Shown here piece after piece: positions 32,661-41,672 of a stretch of 64,000 nucleotides of DNA. The DNA is taken from NCBI GenBank assembly GCA_017309015.1, contig JAEDAG010000002.1, positions 124,001-188,000 on the forward strand. Reading direction: 5' to 3'. Position 1 is the stretch's first letter. Every line of letters starts with the position of its first letter. Under the pieces are notes generated by a model. That model searched no databases and had not been told where the DNA came from. It worked only from the letters and a program-made list of their open reading frames with translations. The translations under genes were made by a program, and so were the position numbers. This stretch comes from Faecalicatena absiana (GTDB lineage Bacteria; Bacillota; Bacilli; Lactobacillales; Lactobacillaceae).

Positions 32661-34419
32661 CGCTTTCACCTACCTTCGCGGCCAGTTCCTGGCGCCGCCA
32701 CATGCGGGCATACCAGCCATTCAATTTAAGCAGCTCCTCGTGGGTTCCGCGCTCAGCAATCTTGCCCTGGGCCATGACCAGAATTTCATCGGCATCCATG
32801 ACGCTGGACAGGCGGTGGGCGGCAATGACGGTCGTCTTGTCAGCCCGCTCGGCCCGCAGGTTGGCCAGAACTGCCTTTTCCGTCTTGGCATCCACGGCCG
32901 ACAAGGCATCGTCCAGGATCAGAATCTCGCTGTCGCGCAGCAGCGCCCGGGCAATCGACATCCGCTGCTTTTGCCCCCCAGACAGGGAAATCCCGTTTTC
33001 CCCAACCATGGTGTCATAGCCCTTTTCAAACAAAAGGATGTCATCATGCAGGGCACTCTTCTTCGCCGCTTCCTCCACTTCCTCCAGACTGGCCTCCGGC
33101 TTGGCAAAAGCAATATTGTCGCGGACGCTGGTCGAGAACAAGAAGTTGTTCTGCGGCACGTAGGAGATCTCGTTCAAGTAGACGTCCAGGGGAATCTGGC
33201 GGATGTCCCGCCCGCCAAAAACGATCCGGCCACGATAATTGTCAAATTCCCGCATCAAGAGCTGGATAATGGTCGTCTTCCCGGAACCGACCCGGCCCAC
33301 CAGGCCAAGGGTCTGGCCCGGCTTTAAGTCAAAGTCGATGTCGCTTAAGACGTCCTGGTCCGGCTCATCGGGATAGGCAAAGGCAGCCACGTGGCAGCGC
33401 AGGTCGCCGTGGATTTTCGGCATGCTCTTCGTGTCCAGCCCTTCCCCAGCATCGGCAATCAGGGATTTTTCACGAAGCAGCCCCATGATCCGGTCATAAG
33501 AAGCACTCCCGCGCTCCAAAATGTTGAACAAGTAACCGATCGCGAACATTGGCCAGACCATGGTCCCAATATAGGCCACGAAAGAAATCAGCTGACCCAG
33601 CGAAATCGTCTTGTTGGTAACCATGGTCCCGCCATAGACGATCGTAATCATGTAGGTGATCCCAATTATTATCGTAATCAAGGGGTCATACAAAGAGTCG
33701 ATTCGGAAGACCTTGCGGTTGACCTCAACCGTCTCATAGGTCATCTGGTTGAAGGCCGCCGCGTCCTGCTGGCTTTGGCCAAAAGTCTTCAAGACCTTGA
33801 TCCCGGACAAGGACTCCTGAGTCTTGTTATTCAGGCGGGAAAAAGCAGCCTGCGAGTCCAGGTAGGCATCGTGCAGGCGCGTTCCCAGGTATCTGGCCAA
33901 GACGGCCAAAAATGGCAGGGGAATCATGGCGACCAGCGTCAAGCGCCAGTCAACGAAGCACATCATGGCAATCAAAGTTGCCCCACCAGTAAAGATAGCG
34001 TCGACCAGGGTCAAGACCCCGTCGCCGGCCACGAACTGGACCGCCTGCACGTCATTGGTGGCTCTGGCCATCAAGTCCCCGGTCCGGTAGCGCTGAAAGA
34101 AAGTCCGGTCCATCTGCAGGAAGTGCCAGAAGAGCCGCCCCCGCATTTCTTTCTCCAGTTCTGCCGCTCCGCCATAGATTTCCTTGCGCCAGTAGAAGCG
34201 GAACAAGTATAAGGCCAGGGCCGCGGCCAAAATAGCCCCGATGTAGCAGGCAAACTGCCCCCAGCTGATCTTGCCCCGATCCAGCTGGTCAGCCATCATC
34301 CCCAGGATTCTGGGTGGAACCAGGTTGGCCGCTGAGGTCAGGATTAAGGCCGTGATCCCCAGCAGGTAGCGCTTCTTGTGGGCCTTGAAGAACCAGCCCA
34401 GCTTAGCAAAAGTTTCCAT
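32653..34419 (-). CDS. ABC exporter half-transporter, LmrC/YheI-like
   Basis: Partner of the downstream subunit. 588 residues: six membrane helices, Walker A GRVGSGKTT, signature LSGGQKQRMS, and Walker B ILILDDALSAVD, in which Asp replaces the catalytic Glu. A degenerate Walker B Asp in one subunit and an intact Glu in the other is the known pattern of heterodimeric exporters such as LmrCD and BmrCD. GGAGG precedes the ATG. The substrate is unknown. Confidence 0.9.
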   Translation of the reverse strand: METFAKLGWFFKAHKKRYLLGITALILTSAANLVPPRILGMMADQLDRGKISWGQFACYIGAILAAALALYLFRFYWRKEIYGGAAELEKEMRGRLFWHFLQMDRTFFQRYRTGDLMARATNDVQAVQFVAGDGVLTLVDAIFTGGATLIAMMCFVDWRLTLVAMIPLPFLAVLARYLGTRLHDAYLDSQAAFSRLNNKTQESLSGIKVLKTFGQSQQDAAAFNQMTYETVEVNRKVFRIDSLYDPLITIIIGITYMITIVYGGTMVTNKTISLGQLISFVAYIGTMVWPMFAIGYLFNILERGSASYDRIMGLLREKSLIADAGEGLDTKSMPKIHGDLRCHVAAFAYPDEPDQDVLSDIDFDLKPGQTLGLVGRVGSGKTTIIQLLMREFDNYRGRIVFGGRDIRQIPLDVYLNEISYVPQNNFLFSTSVRDNIAFAKPEASLEEVEEAAKKSALHDDILLFEKGYDTMVGENGISLSGGQKQRMSIARALLRDSEILILDDALSAVDAKTEKAVLANLRAERADKTTVIAAHRLSSVMDADEILVMAQGKIAERGTHEELLKLNGWYARMWRRQELAAKVGESDE

Positions 34420-34463
34420 CTTTCACCTCCAAATATTTAAACACTCCAAAAATAATTGACATC

Positions 34464-34496
34464 TAAAAAGGCAGCAGGAGGAAATCCCTGCTGCCC
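34464..34496 (-). terminator. Terminator after yneF
   Basis: GGCAGCAGG-N8-CCTGCTGCC with TTTTTAGA on the minus strand. Confidence 0.88.
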
Positions 34497-34519
34497 CAGT
34501 CCGGCAAAAACGCTTCTGC

Positions 34520-34744
34520 CTAGTTCTTTGCTGATTGATGCTTGATCATGTTCATCACTTGGTTGACCTTCTTGGCAGAAGGCTTTTGCCCCATTTGTGA
34601 CATCATTGCTTCAACCATTTCGCGGGTAATTGGGGGATTCTTTTTAAAGTAATTCTTCATGTAAGCCCGCGCGCCGTAGAAACCAGCCACAGCACCCAGC
34701 AGAGCTGCCAAGATAATTAAAAAGATCGCCAAACCTAAATTCAT
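34520..34744 (-). CDS. yneF: UPF0154 membrane protein YneF
   Basis: A 74-residue protein with one N-terminal membrane helix ([19 protein letters not shown]) and a cytoplasmic helical tail with [21 protein letters not shown], the hallmark of the YneF family. Function unknown. The neighbourhood lexA / ynzC / yneF echoes the Bacillus lexA-yneA-yneB-ynzC-tkt-yneF region. The gap upstream (34745-34875) holds two hairpins, GCCGGAA/TTCCGGC and AGATAAT/ATTATCT, with no clear T run. Confidence 0.9.
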   Translation of the reverse strand: MNLGLAIFLIILAALLGAVAGFYGARAYMKNYFKKNPPITREMVEAMMSQMGQKPSAKKVNQVMNMIKHQSAKN

Positions 34745-34875
34745 AACTGCTTAACCTCCATTGGCCTTAATTCAGCTTGCCGCCGGAAAAGCGTTCCGGC
34801 CCAGCCGCTTGTAGATAATACAAATATTATCTTACAAAACTTCCGGCAATTTTTAAAGAATAAATTGAAAGCTCT

Positions 34876-35118
34876 TTAGCGAATGCCCTTTTCCTTCTGG
34901 ATCTGCTTGGCCTTGTCTGGAGTAATGTCATTGCCTTCCTTGTCAACCACGACCAGGTTGTCCAGCTGCTGGCGAAAGCCTGCTCTGAAGTTGGCGATGA
35001 ACTTCTGGTGCAGCTCTTTTCTTTCCTGCTCCTCTTCCTTGCTCAGGCCTTCAGCCTGCTTCTTGTGGTACAAGTGGTTGATTCTCTTTCTAAGCTTTTC
35101 TTCTTCCTTTGGGGTCAT
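34876..35118 (-). CDS. DUF896 protein YnzC
   Basis: An 80-residue, charged two-helix protein of the YnzC/DUF896 family (LRKRINHLYHKKQAEGLSKEEEQERKEL). In Bacillus ynzC is the last gene of the SOS-induced yneA operon divergent from lexA. Here it faces lexA directly and the cell-division inhibitor YneA and resolvase-like YneB are missing. Start at the ATG 35118 with GGTGG upstream. Confidence 0.87.
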   Translation of the reverse strand: MTPKEEEKLRKRINHLYHKKQAEGLSKEEEQERKELHQKFIANFRAGFRQQLDNLVVVDKEGNDITPDKAKQIQKEKGIR

Positions 35119-35194
35119 CAAACTGCCACCTTTCCATTCTTGATTTCGAGTAATAGTCTACTCTTTTTAAGATCATAAAAAAAGTTTAACGCTT

Positions 35195-35208
35195 AGAACG
35201 CTTGTTTG
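35195..35208. promoter_or_regulatory. LexA operator in the lexA/ynzC gap
   Basis: AGAACGCTTGTTTG: GAAC-N4-GTTT, one base from the Gram-positive SOS core GAAC-N4-GTTC. It overlaps the lexA -35 box and lies between lexA and the divergent ynzC gene, so both could be repressed from it. Confidence 0.7.
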
Positions 35209-35234
35209 TAAATTCCGGTTATGTCTGCTAAAAT
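35206..35234 (+). promoter_or_regulatory. lexA promoter
   Basis: TTGTAA (35206-35211), 17 bases, TAAAAT (35229-35234) with an extended TG (TGC-TAAAAT). The operator covers the -35, fitting autorepression. Confidence 0.65.
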
Positions 35235-35275
35235 CAATATAGAACAGTAATTAAGGATTTTACGGGATTAAGACT

Positions 35276-35893
35276 ATGAACCACGAAAACAAACAATTAG
35301 AAATTTTACAGTACATCTACGATACGGTTGAAAGTCGCGGATTCCCGCCAACGGTTCGCGAAATCTGTGCCGCGGTTGGACTTTCTTCCACTTCAACGGT
35401 CCATGGCCACTTAGTGCGCCTTGAGCGCAAGGGACTCCTGCAGAAGGACGCGACCAAGCCGCGGGCCATGGAAATTACCCCGGAAGGGCTCAAGGTCCTG
35501 GGCATCAAGCCGAAAGACATTCCTGTCGTCGGGGTGGTAACCGCCGGTCAGCCGATTCTGGCCGTTGAAACGATTGAAGACTACTTCCCGACCCCGCCAG
35601 ACCTCAAGAACGAGGCCGACGAGCTCTTCATGCTGAAGGTCCACGGAACTTCCATGATCAACGCTGGCATCTTGAACGGGGACTACGTGATCGTCCGCAA
35701 GCAGACCAATGCCAGCAACGGCGAGATCGTAGTGGCCATGACCGATGACGATGAAGCCACGGTCAAGCGCTTTTATAAGGAAGACGGGCACTTCCGCCTG
35801 CAGCCGGAAAACGACGCGATGGCTCCCATCATCCTGGATCAAGTCCAGATCCTGGGCAAGGTCGTTGGCCTCTACCGCAATGACATCAACTAG
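35276..35893 (+). CDS. lexA: SOS repressor LexA
   Basis: Repressor of the SOS regulon, self-cleaved when RecA is activated. The 205 residues show an N-terminal winged helix ([23 protein letters not shown]), the Ala90-Gly91 cleavage site (VVTAGQP) and the Ser126/Lys164 dyad ([10 protein letters not shown] and EATVKRF). Ser126 lies in HGTSM where most LexA have GDSM. The gene has an operator in its own promoter. A second likely LexA target in the window is the TerB/ATPase/helicase operon at 49832-49847. Confidence 0.96.
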   Translation: MNHENKQLEILQYIYDTVESRGFPPTVREICAAVGLSSTSTVHGHLVRLERKGLLQKDATKPRAMEITPEGLKVLGIKPKDIPVVGVVTAGQPILAVETIEDYFPTPPDLKNEADELFMLKVHGTSMINAGILNGDYVIVRKQTNASNGEIVVAMTDDDEATVKRFYKEDGHFRLQPENDAMAPIILDQVQILGKVVGLYRNDIN

Positions 35894-35916
35894 TTGCTAA
35901 ATATTAAGCAGCAAAT

Positions 35917-35950
35917 TAAAAGGCAAGTTCCAAATGGAGCTTGCCTTTTT
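35917..35950 (+). terminator. Terminator after lexA
   Basis: AAAGGCAAGTTCC-N5-GGAGCTTGCCTTTTT, placed downstream of the lexA stop; the A run on the left could let it work for the convergent gene too. Confidence 0.87.
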
Positions 35951-35968
35951 GCCTGTTTTTTTGACAAT

Positions 35969-36841
35969 TTACTGGATCTTGACCTTGGTTGACTCAGCCT
36001 GCTTGACGTTGAAGCCGGAGACCTTGCCAAACCATTTTCTGACCAGACGGTCGTAAGTCCCGTCCTGGCGCACGGTCTTCAAGGCCTTGTTGATGGCCTG
36101 GCGCATCTGGTCCTGACCCTTCTCTACCCCGATCCCGTACGGTTCTTGGGCCAAGGCATCCCCGGTCAGGGTAAACTTGTCGTCATCGGCAATCAGCCCG
36201 GCCAAAATGCCGTTGTCATCGATCATCGCGTCACCTTGGCCAGCCTTTAAAGCGTTAAAGGCTGAGCCATAGTCATCGAACTGCTTGACTTTGGCCTTAG
36301 GGGCCAGCTTGGCCACCTGATTGGAAACGTCGGTCCCCTTGATGGCAATGACGACCACTCCTTTATGGTTCAAGTCAGCAATATTTCTGATCTTGCTGGT
36401 CTTTTTGACGATCATTGATTCTGACGCGTCAAAGTAGACGTCAGAGAAGTCAATGACCTTCATTCTTTCCTTGGTAATAGTCATCGTTGAGATAACCGCG
36501 TCCAAGGAGCCGTTGTGCAGCAGCGTGATCCGGGTCTTTTCCGTAATCGGGCGGAAGACTGCTGTCCCCTTTGGTCCAAGGATCTGCTTGGTCAGGGCCT
36601 TGGCCAGGTCGATTTCAAAGCCCTCGATCTTGCCGGTCTTCACATTGGTCAAACCAAAGAGGCGGGTGTCAGGACGCACGCCCCAAACGATCCGGTTGGT
36701 CCGCTTGGCTCTTTCATAAGTGGTCTCCGCTTTCTTGGAGCAAGCCGAAGTCAAGCCGGTCAAGGAGCAGACCAGGGACAAAAGCAAGAGAACACGAACA
36801 ATTTTCTTTAGGTGGCTGGGCAGCTTTTTCATGATTTTCAT
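35969..36841 (-). CDS. Amino-acid ABC transporter substrate-binding lipoprotein (orphan)
   Basis: Family 3 solute-binding protein (polar amino acids such as Gln, Glu, cystine). 290 residues: a signal peptide with lipobox LTSAC (Cys near residue 34), then the binding domain with GFEIDLAKAL and an NGSLDAVISTMTITKERM segment. No permease or ATPase lies nearby, so it must work with a transporter elsewhere. ATG at 36841 has AAGGA only three bases upstream; ATG at 36832 is an alternative. A TATAAT at 36870-36875 is its likely -10. The IS30-flanked island starts 38 bases beyond it. Confidence 0.88.
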   Translation of the reverse strand: MKIMKKLPSHLKKIVRVLLLLSLVCSLTGLTSACSKKAETTYERAKRTNRIVWGVRPDTRLFGLTNVKTGKIEGFEIDLAKALTKQILGPKGTAVFRPITEKTRITLLHNGSLDAVISTMTITKERMKVIDFSDVYFDASESMIVKKTSKIRNIADLNHKGVVVIAIKGTDVSNQVAKLAPKAKVKQFDDYGSAFNALKAGQGDAMIDDNGILAGLIADDDKFTLTGDALAQEPYGIGVEKGQDQMRQAINKALKTVRQDGTYDRLVRKWFGKVSGFNVKQAESTKVKIQ

Positions 36842-36899
36842 CTTTCCTTCATTTCAAAATCTAAGTCATATTATACCCGATTATGAGAAAAGTTCCTTT

Positions 36900-36912
36900 T
36901 ATTTATAAAAAT
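36900..36912. repeat. 13-bp direct repeat, left end of the island
   Basis: TATTTATAAAAAT directly outside the left IS30 end. An identical copy lies directly outside the right end at 43563-43575. It looks like a target-site duplication of the whole island, though 13 bp is longer than IS30 elements usually make. Confidence 0.8.
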
Positions 36913-36953
36913 CGCCGATTGTAAAATCAAGTTGAACACTTTATAAAAATAAA

Positions 36954-37023
36954 AGTCCATCTGGACCTGTTTGATAGAATGTTAATATCCACAAAAACAT
37001 CTATTGGAGGTCACAAATGGACT
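36954..37023 (+). promoter_or_regulatory. Promoter and fold-back leader of the left IS30 copy
   Basis: AGTCCATCTGGACCT (36954-36968) lies upstream of the -10 TAGAAT (36975-36980) and is complementary, with small bulges, to GGAGGTCACAAATGGACT (37006-37023), which contains the ribosome binding site and start codon. Transcripts entering from outside could hide the start; transcripts from the IS promoter lack the 5' arm. Confidence 0.6.
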
Positions 37024-38066
37024 CTTTACATTTTACCATGAATCAGCACGTTAAAGGCAAGCACTTATCATTTGAAGAGCGGGTTGTTATCCAAACACGT
37101 TTAAAAGATGGTTATTCTATTAGAGCGATTGCTCGCGAATTGGGCTGCTCTCCTTCTACAATTAGCTATGAGGTCAAACGTGGTACTGTTTCTCTCTATC
37201 ATGGCAAGCAGCAGCGCTATAAGGCTGAACATGGTCAAGGTGTTTATCAGATTAATCGTCGTCACTGTGGTCGTAAATCGGACTTCTTGAAGAAAGCAAA
37301 CTTTATTAGCTACGTCATTAAGCATTTTTTTGAGGACGGCTGGTCACTTGACGTTTGTGCCAATCGTAGTTTAGCTATCGGTGAATTCTCACATCATCAA
37401 ACAGTCTGCACCAGAACTTTGTACAACTATGTAGAACAAGGCCTAATTGCAATTAAGAACTATGATTTGCCTGAAAAACTTAAACGCAATACCAAGCTCC
37501 ATCATGTTCGCAAAAATAAGAAAAAGCTGGGACGAAGCATCGAAGAGCGGCCTAAAGAGATTGACCAGCGGAATGAATTTGGTCATTGGGAATGTGATCT
37601 TGTTCTAGGGCATAAAACCAAAGATGATCAGGTTCTATTAACGCTTTCTGAGCGCATGAGCCGTGAATTCTTGATTATTCGCATACCTGACAAGACATCT
37701 GTCAGTGTCATGCAGGCTTTTAAAATGCTTCAAAAACAATACAGCGAGCACTGGAATGACATCTTCAAGACGATTACTACTGACAATGGTTCAGAGTTTG
37801 CGGATTTAGCTAATTTAGAAGAAGTTTCTAAGACTCTTGTTTATTATGCTCATCCTTATACTTCTTGTGATAAAGGAACTGTTGAAAGACATAATGGTCT
37901 TATTCGCAGATTCATTCCTAAAGGAGACTGCATCAATAACTATTCTCTCCAACAAATCATTGATATTGAAACCTGGTGCAACTCTTTACCCAGAAAGATC
38001 CTGGCATATCACACACCAGATGAAATCTTCGAAAGAGAATTAGATAAAATCTATCAAACAGCCTAA
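37017..38066 (+). CDS. IS30-family transposase
   Basis: Complete 349-residue DDE transposase: N-terminal helix-turn-helix (LSFEERVVIQTRLKDGYSIRAIARELGCS), a second HTH region, then the catalytic core with Asp in GHWECDLVLG, Asp in TITTDNGSEF and Glu in KGTVERHNGLIRRF. GGAGG lies eight bases before the ATG. It is only moderately similar to the right copy, so the two are related lineages, not a recent duplication. Confidence 0.95.
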   Translation: MDSLHFTMNQHVKGKHLSFEERVVIQTRLKDGYSIRAIARELGCSPSTISYEVKRGTVSLYHGKQQRYKAEHGQGVYQINRRHCGRKSDFLKKANFISYVIKHFFEDGWSLDVCANRSLAIGEFSHHQTVCTRTLYNYVEQGLIAIKNYDLPEKLKRNTKLHHVRKNKKKLGRSIEERPKEIDQRNEFGHWECDLVLGHKTKDDQVLLTLSERMSREFLIIRIPDKTSVSVMQAFKMLQKQYSEHWNDIFKTITTDNGSEFADLANLEEVSKTLVYYAHPYTSCDKGTVERHNGLIRRFIPKGDCINNYSLQQIIDIETWCNSLPRKILAYHTPDEIFERELDKIYQTA

Positions 38067-38141
38067 ATGTTCAATTTATTATTGCAATTTACGTCAAAGA
38101 TATTTTATAATTGAGATTAAATTTAAGAAAAGAGAATAAAT

Positions 38142-38735
38142 ATGAAAAAAGCGATTGTTTTAATCAGTGTAATGGCCGCTGCGCTATTGACGGGATGCAA
38201 TAAGCAAACAGCAAAATCAAATTTAAGTTCACAATCATCAAGTAGTTCAAAAATTGTACGTCATGAGACTAAATCATCTAGTGAAGCTCCTCGCATTAAT
38301 ATTCATAAAAAATATAAGGGCTTTAAACTTGCAACTGTACCTAGCCAGTACCGTGGTACCTGGTATCGCGGCGATCCTTATTCTAAAAGGGCTAGAAAAC
38401 TCGTGATTACTGAGCACACGGTTAACGGCGATGTCACTTATCAAAAAGTTGATCCAAATTTAAAATTGAATCGTCACTCTGAAAAACAAAATAAAAAATA
38501 CTCTGGCAATATTGTTCTAATTGATACTCAAGGTAATTCGTTAAAAGTGCGCGGCTTCTTGGATCTGGGTAACTTAGATTATCAACCTGGTCAATTTAAG
38601 AACCATGATTGTCTCTTCTTAAGCTATGGGACTGATCCTAGTGTCATCCACGGTGCGATTTTTATGGATAAAAATGTTGCACTTAAATATAGAAAGTATG
38701 ATTTTACTAAGGTAAAGAAAAATAGACTGTCATAA
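38142..38735 (+). CDS. Putative lipoprotein, unknown function
   Basis: 197 residues with a signal peptide and lipobox LLTGC (Cys19), then a Ser-rich linker (NLSSQSSSSS) typical of surface-tethered proteins, and a basic domain with SQYRGTWYRGDPYSKRARKLVIT. The GTWY motif resembles small lipoproteins of the acidophilus group, but I cannot name a family or role. AT-rich codons set it apart from chromosomal neighbours; it is island cargo. A terminator overlaps its stop codon. Confidence 0.8.
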   Translation: MKKAIVLISVMAAALLTGCNKQTAKSNLSSQSSSSSKIVRHETKSSSEAPRINIHKKYKGFKLATVPSQYRGTWYRGDPYSKRARKLVITEHTVNGDVTYQKVDPNLKLNRHSEKQNKKYSGNIVLIDTQGNSLKVRGFLDLGNLDYQPGQFKNHDCLFLSYGTDPSVIHGAIFMDKNVALKYRKYDFTKVKKNRLS

Positions 38736-38752
38736 CGACAGTCTATTTTTTA
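38719..38752. terminator. Terminator at the end of the lipoprotein gene
   Basis: AATAGACTGTC-N5-GACAGTCTATT with a T run. The stop codon of the gene lies in the loop. Confidence 0.85.
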
Positions 38753-38758
38753 CGTATT

Positions 38759-39784
38759 TTACTTCTTTAAAGCAGCAGCTTGTGCTTCTTCTGGAGTGTT
38801 AGATGGTGTTAATTCCTCCGGCAAATTTAACATCATCAGCTTTAACATAAGCGTCGTGTCCTACATCGATTTTACTTTGTCTTGCTGTTGGAGTAGTAGT
38901 TGCATAGAAACTGGTTCCAACCAAGTGATAGAATAATTCAGCTTTATTTTCGCTCGGAACCCAAATATACATTAATTTGTCTACCTTTAAGTGTCCCATT
39001 TGCTTTATGATCTTTTGACCATTATGGTTTTGAATAGTTCCATCGGCATTGTAAACATCGGTAGCTTTAGGGAAGGTGATGTAAGAGAAGTTCTCTGCAT
39101 TATAATCATGTACAGGTAACTTCTTATCAGCCTTAACATCAATTGAATAAATCCAATTATCTATACCCTTGATATGGTAAATAGTTTGATCACCATTAAA
39201 TGAACCAACTGCATATGCCACTTTATCAGCTCGGTCACCACTTTCTAAACGGTCTACGGTAAACTTAGTACCATTAGGAACTGATTTAACAATTTTTGGA
39301 TTACCATCACTAGTAAAGGTCAAGATAGGTGCGGTCTTTCTATAATATTTTGCGACATCAACAGTTACGGTAGTCTCATCAACATTTTTTGATGAAGTGT
39401 TAGTTGTATTTGTCTTGGAAGTAGTTGTTGTAGTAGCAGCACTAATGTTAGAACTAATAACTGGTCCTAAATTGTAAGACTTAATATATTGTTTTCTTGG
39501 ACCACCTACTCTAAAGTAACGTTTACCATTCTTAAATTTGTAGGAGCCACCGTATGTGGTTACAGTTTTTCCCTTGTAGAATTTCCACTTCTTACTGCTT
39601 GCAGTCATACCATATGGCGTTCTTTGAGTAGAAGTCCGGTAGATATAAGCATTATGTGTAATTTTTCTAGTTACACCATCAATGTTGGTTACTTTGATAT
39701 ATTGATCCTTGCCTGAAATTTTATAGTATTGGCTACCGTCAATAGTAACAGGAGTTGGGGCAACATAGATTGAACCATAAACGT
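38759..39784 (-). pseudogene. SLAP-domain surface protein, truncated and frameshifted
   Basis: Minus-strand remnant of an S-layer-associated protein. In frame from the IS982 junction it reads AYVYGSIYVAPTPVTIDGS..., then a SLAP repeat (HNAYIYRTSTQRTPYG ... KNGKRYFRVGGPRKQYIK), a Thr/Ser linker and a C-terminal domain of about 190 residues with YYRKTAPILTFTSDG. The 5' part, with start and signal peptide, is gone at the IS982 end. At the 3' end the frame stops at 38799 (GGINTI), but the next frame continues ELTPSNTPEEAQAAALKK to a stop at 38759-38761, so a one-base shift near 38810 is likely. AT-rich and probably foreign. Confidence 0.8.
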
Positions 39785-40749
39785 ACGCGTGGTGCTAGTT
39801 AAATCGTTCTAGACAATAAGCCAAATTATAAGCTAAAATTGCAATTTCCAACCGGCTTTGAAAGCCTATCAGACTACGTGCTCGATTGTTCTCGGCATTG
39901 TAATAGGTCAGAAGCGAAAAGCCGCTTTCAATTGTTCTGCGAATAGCCATCAATTGATGATTATTGTGCTTTTTAGCTTCTGTCATATTTTTACGATATG
40001 ATGTCCAAAGTTCATAACCCATTTGTTTTAGCTGTTGATGCAGTTCTTTGCCTAAATAGCCTTCGTCGCCAAGAAGATAGTAATTAGATGGATGGGTATT
40101 TTCCAGCAGTTCAACTGTCTCCCTGGCATCATGAACTGATGCTTTTGTTACGACATAATCAAGAATGTAACCGTCATCGCTAACAATGGCATGAACTTTG
40201 AAACCATAGAAGTAAATTTTCTTGGTGGCCTTATAACCAATGTTGGCATAACCGCGAAAAATTTTAGCACGATAGTTGCGAATTGGTTGGCAAACAGGTA
40301 CCGGAAAGCTGTCAATGATCAAGAACTGTCCATTCAGGTCAACCTTTTTATTCATTTCTTGCCGTATCTGATAAATCAATTGCAATAGCTGACGTGAACG
40401 CCGATTAAAACGTGAGTGTGATAAACAATTGAAATATTCACAGAATCTTCTTTGTGATTCAATTCCTGTCTTAGCTTGCCAGATAAGTAAAGCCAAAATC
40501 AGACTGTCCGTATTTTTAATTTGATCAATATTTCGCCGATGAGTAAACTCAGCCGGTGCATACAAACGATACCAGTGCCGACAAATTATCACTAAATCTT
40601 TAAAACTAGCTTGTAAATGGTGGCTAAAATGCTTAAGCTTAAGGCAGTTCAATCAGATCAGACTCTTTTCTATTATTACTATTTACAAGTCGAGTCTAAC
40701 AAGATTGGACTTTTTTATTAACTAAAACGATTTAACTAGCACCACGCGT
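39785..40749 (-). mobile_element. IS982-family element
   Basis: 965 bp with perfect terminal inverted repeats starting ACGCGTGGTGCTAGTTAAAT, extending to the GTTnTA beyond. No target duplication is visible, and the SLAP gene does not resume on the other side, which suggests an adjacent deletion. Confidence 0.88.
39795..40652 (-). CDS. IS982-family transposase
   Basis: 285-residue DDE transposase of the IS982 type. Catalytic segments: first Asp in FLIIDSFPVPVC, second Asp in LLGDEGYLGKE, Glu in RRTIESGFSLL. The stop codon lies inside the terminal repeat, as is usual for compact IS. Appears intact. Confidence 0.92.
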   Translation of the reverse strand: MNCLKLKHFSHHLQASFKDLVIICRHWYRLYAPAEFTHRRNIDQIKNTDSLILALLIWQAKTGIESQRRFCEYFNCLSHSRFNRRSRQLLQLIYQIRQEMNKKVDLNGQFLIIDSFPVPVCQPIRNYRAKIFRGYANIGYKATKKIYFYGFKVHAIVSDDGYILDYVVTKASVHDARETVELLENTHPSNYYLLGDEGYLGKELHQQLKQMGYELWTSYRKNMTEAKKHNNHQLMAIRRTIESGFSLLTYYNAENNRARSLIGFQSRLEIAILAYNLAYCLERFN

Positions 40750-40858
40750 ACTATTATATATTATAGTATCTAATATTTAGTTAAATATAATTGATGATGA
40801 TTTCAGTTTATTGATTAATTGTCCGAGAAAGCAAGAGATTTTAATATTATGATAAATC
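40750..40858. other. AT-rich remnant between IS982 and the right IS30 copy
   Basis: 109 bases with no coding sense that I can see. On the minus strand it has TATAAT-like sequences and may be the old upstream region of a lost gene. Confidence 0.4.
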
Positions 40859-40901
40859 CGCCGATTGTAAAATTAAATTGAACACTTGATAGAAAATAAA
40901 A

Positions 40902-40969
40902 AGTCCATTTGGACCTGTTTGATAGAATGTTAATAACCACAAAAACATCTATGGAGGTCAAAATGGACT
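40902..40969 (+). promoter_or_regulatory. Promoter and fold-back leader of the right IS30 copy
   Basis: AGTCCATTTGGACCT (40902-40916) is complementary at 14 of 15 positions to AGGTCAAAATGGACT, part of 40953-40969, which holds GGAGGT and the ATG. The TAGAAT -10 box (40923-40928) lies between the arms, so only read-through RNA can fold this way. Confidence 0.65.
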
Positions 40970-41672
40970 CACTACATTCTATCATGGACAAGCGTAAAAA
41001 AGGAACACATCTATCGCTTGAAGAGCGGGTTATTATTCAAACTCGTTTGAAAGATCATTGTTCTTTGCGTTCCATCGCTCGAGAAATTGGCTGTTCCCCT
41101 AGTACAATTCACTATGAGATCAAACGAGGGGCTGTTAAGCTGTATCACGGTAAAGTTAAACGTTATAAAGCCCAACAAGGTCAGAGTGTTTATCAAAACA
41201 ATCGTCGATACTGTGGACGCAAATCGGATTTTCTTAAGAAGCATAAGTTTATTGATTACGTCCAACAGCACTTTTTTGAAGATGGCTGGTCGCTCGACGC
41301 CTGCAGTAATCGCTGCACTGCTGTAGGGGAATTTACCAGCAACGATATTGTCTGCACCAGGACGCTTTATAATTATGTCGATCAAGGCTTGTTAAACATC
41401 CATAGCTATGATTTGCCAGAGAAACTCAAGCGCAATACCAAAATTCATCGCATTCGTAAAAATAAGAAGAAGCTAGGCCGCAGTATTGAACAACGACCAC
41501 AGGAAGTTAATAAGCGTGATGTGTTTGGGCATTGGGAATGTGATCTTGTTTTAGGCCATAAGACCAAGGACGACGAAGTGCTGCTAACTTTGTCTGAACG
41601 CATGAGCCGTGAGTTCCTAATTATTAAGGTTCAGTATAAATTCTTGTGTAAATAGAAATTAGATAACAAAAA

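Larger units (their letters stand above)
36913..38093 (+). mobile_element. IS30-family element, left copy, intact
   Basis: 1181 bp. Left end CGCCGATTGTAAAATC..., right end ...GCAATTTACG. The inverted ends align over about 29 bp as CG-N3-ATTG-like outer parts plus a TTGAACA core. One complete transposase gene lies inside. Confidence 0.85.

Noticed and set aside
36913-38093. Separate target duplication for each IS30 copy
   Set aside because: Flanks of the left copy (TATTTATAAAAAT and TCAAAGATATTTT) and of the right copy do not match each other; only the outer pair matches.
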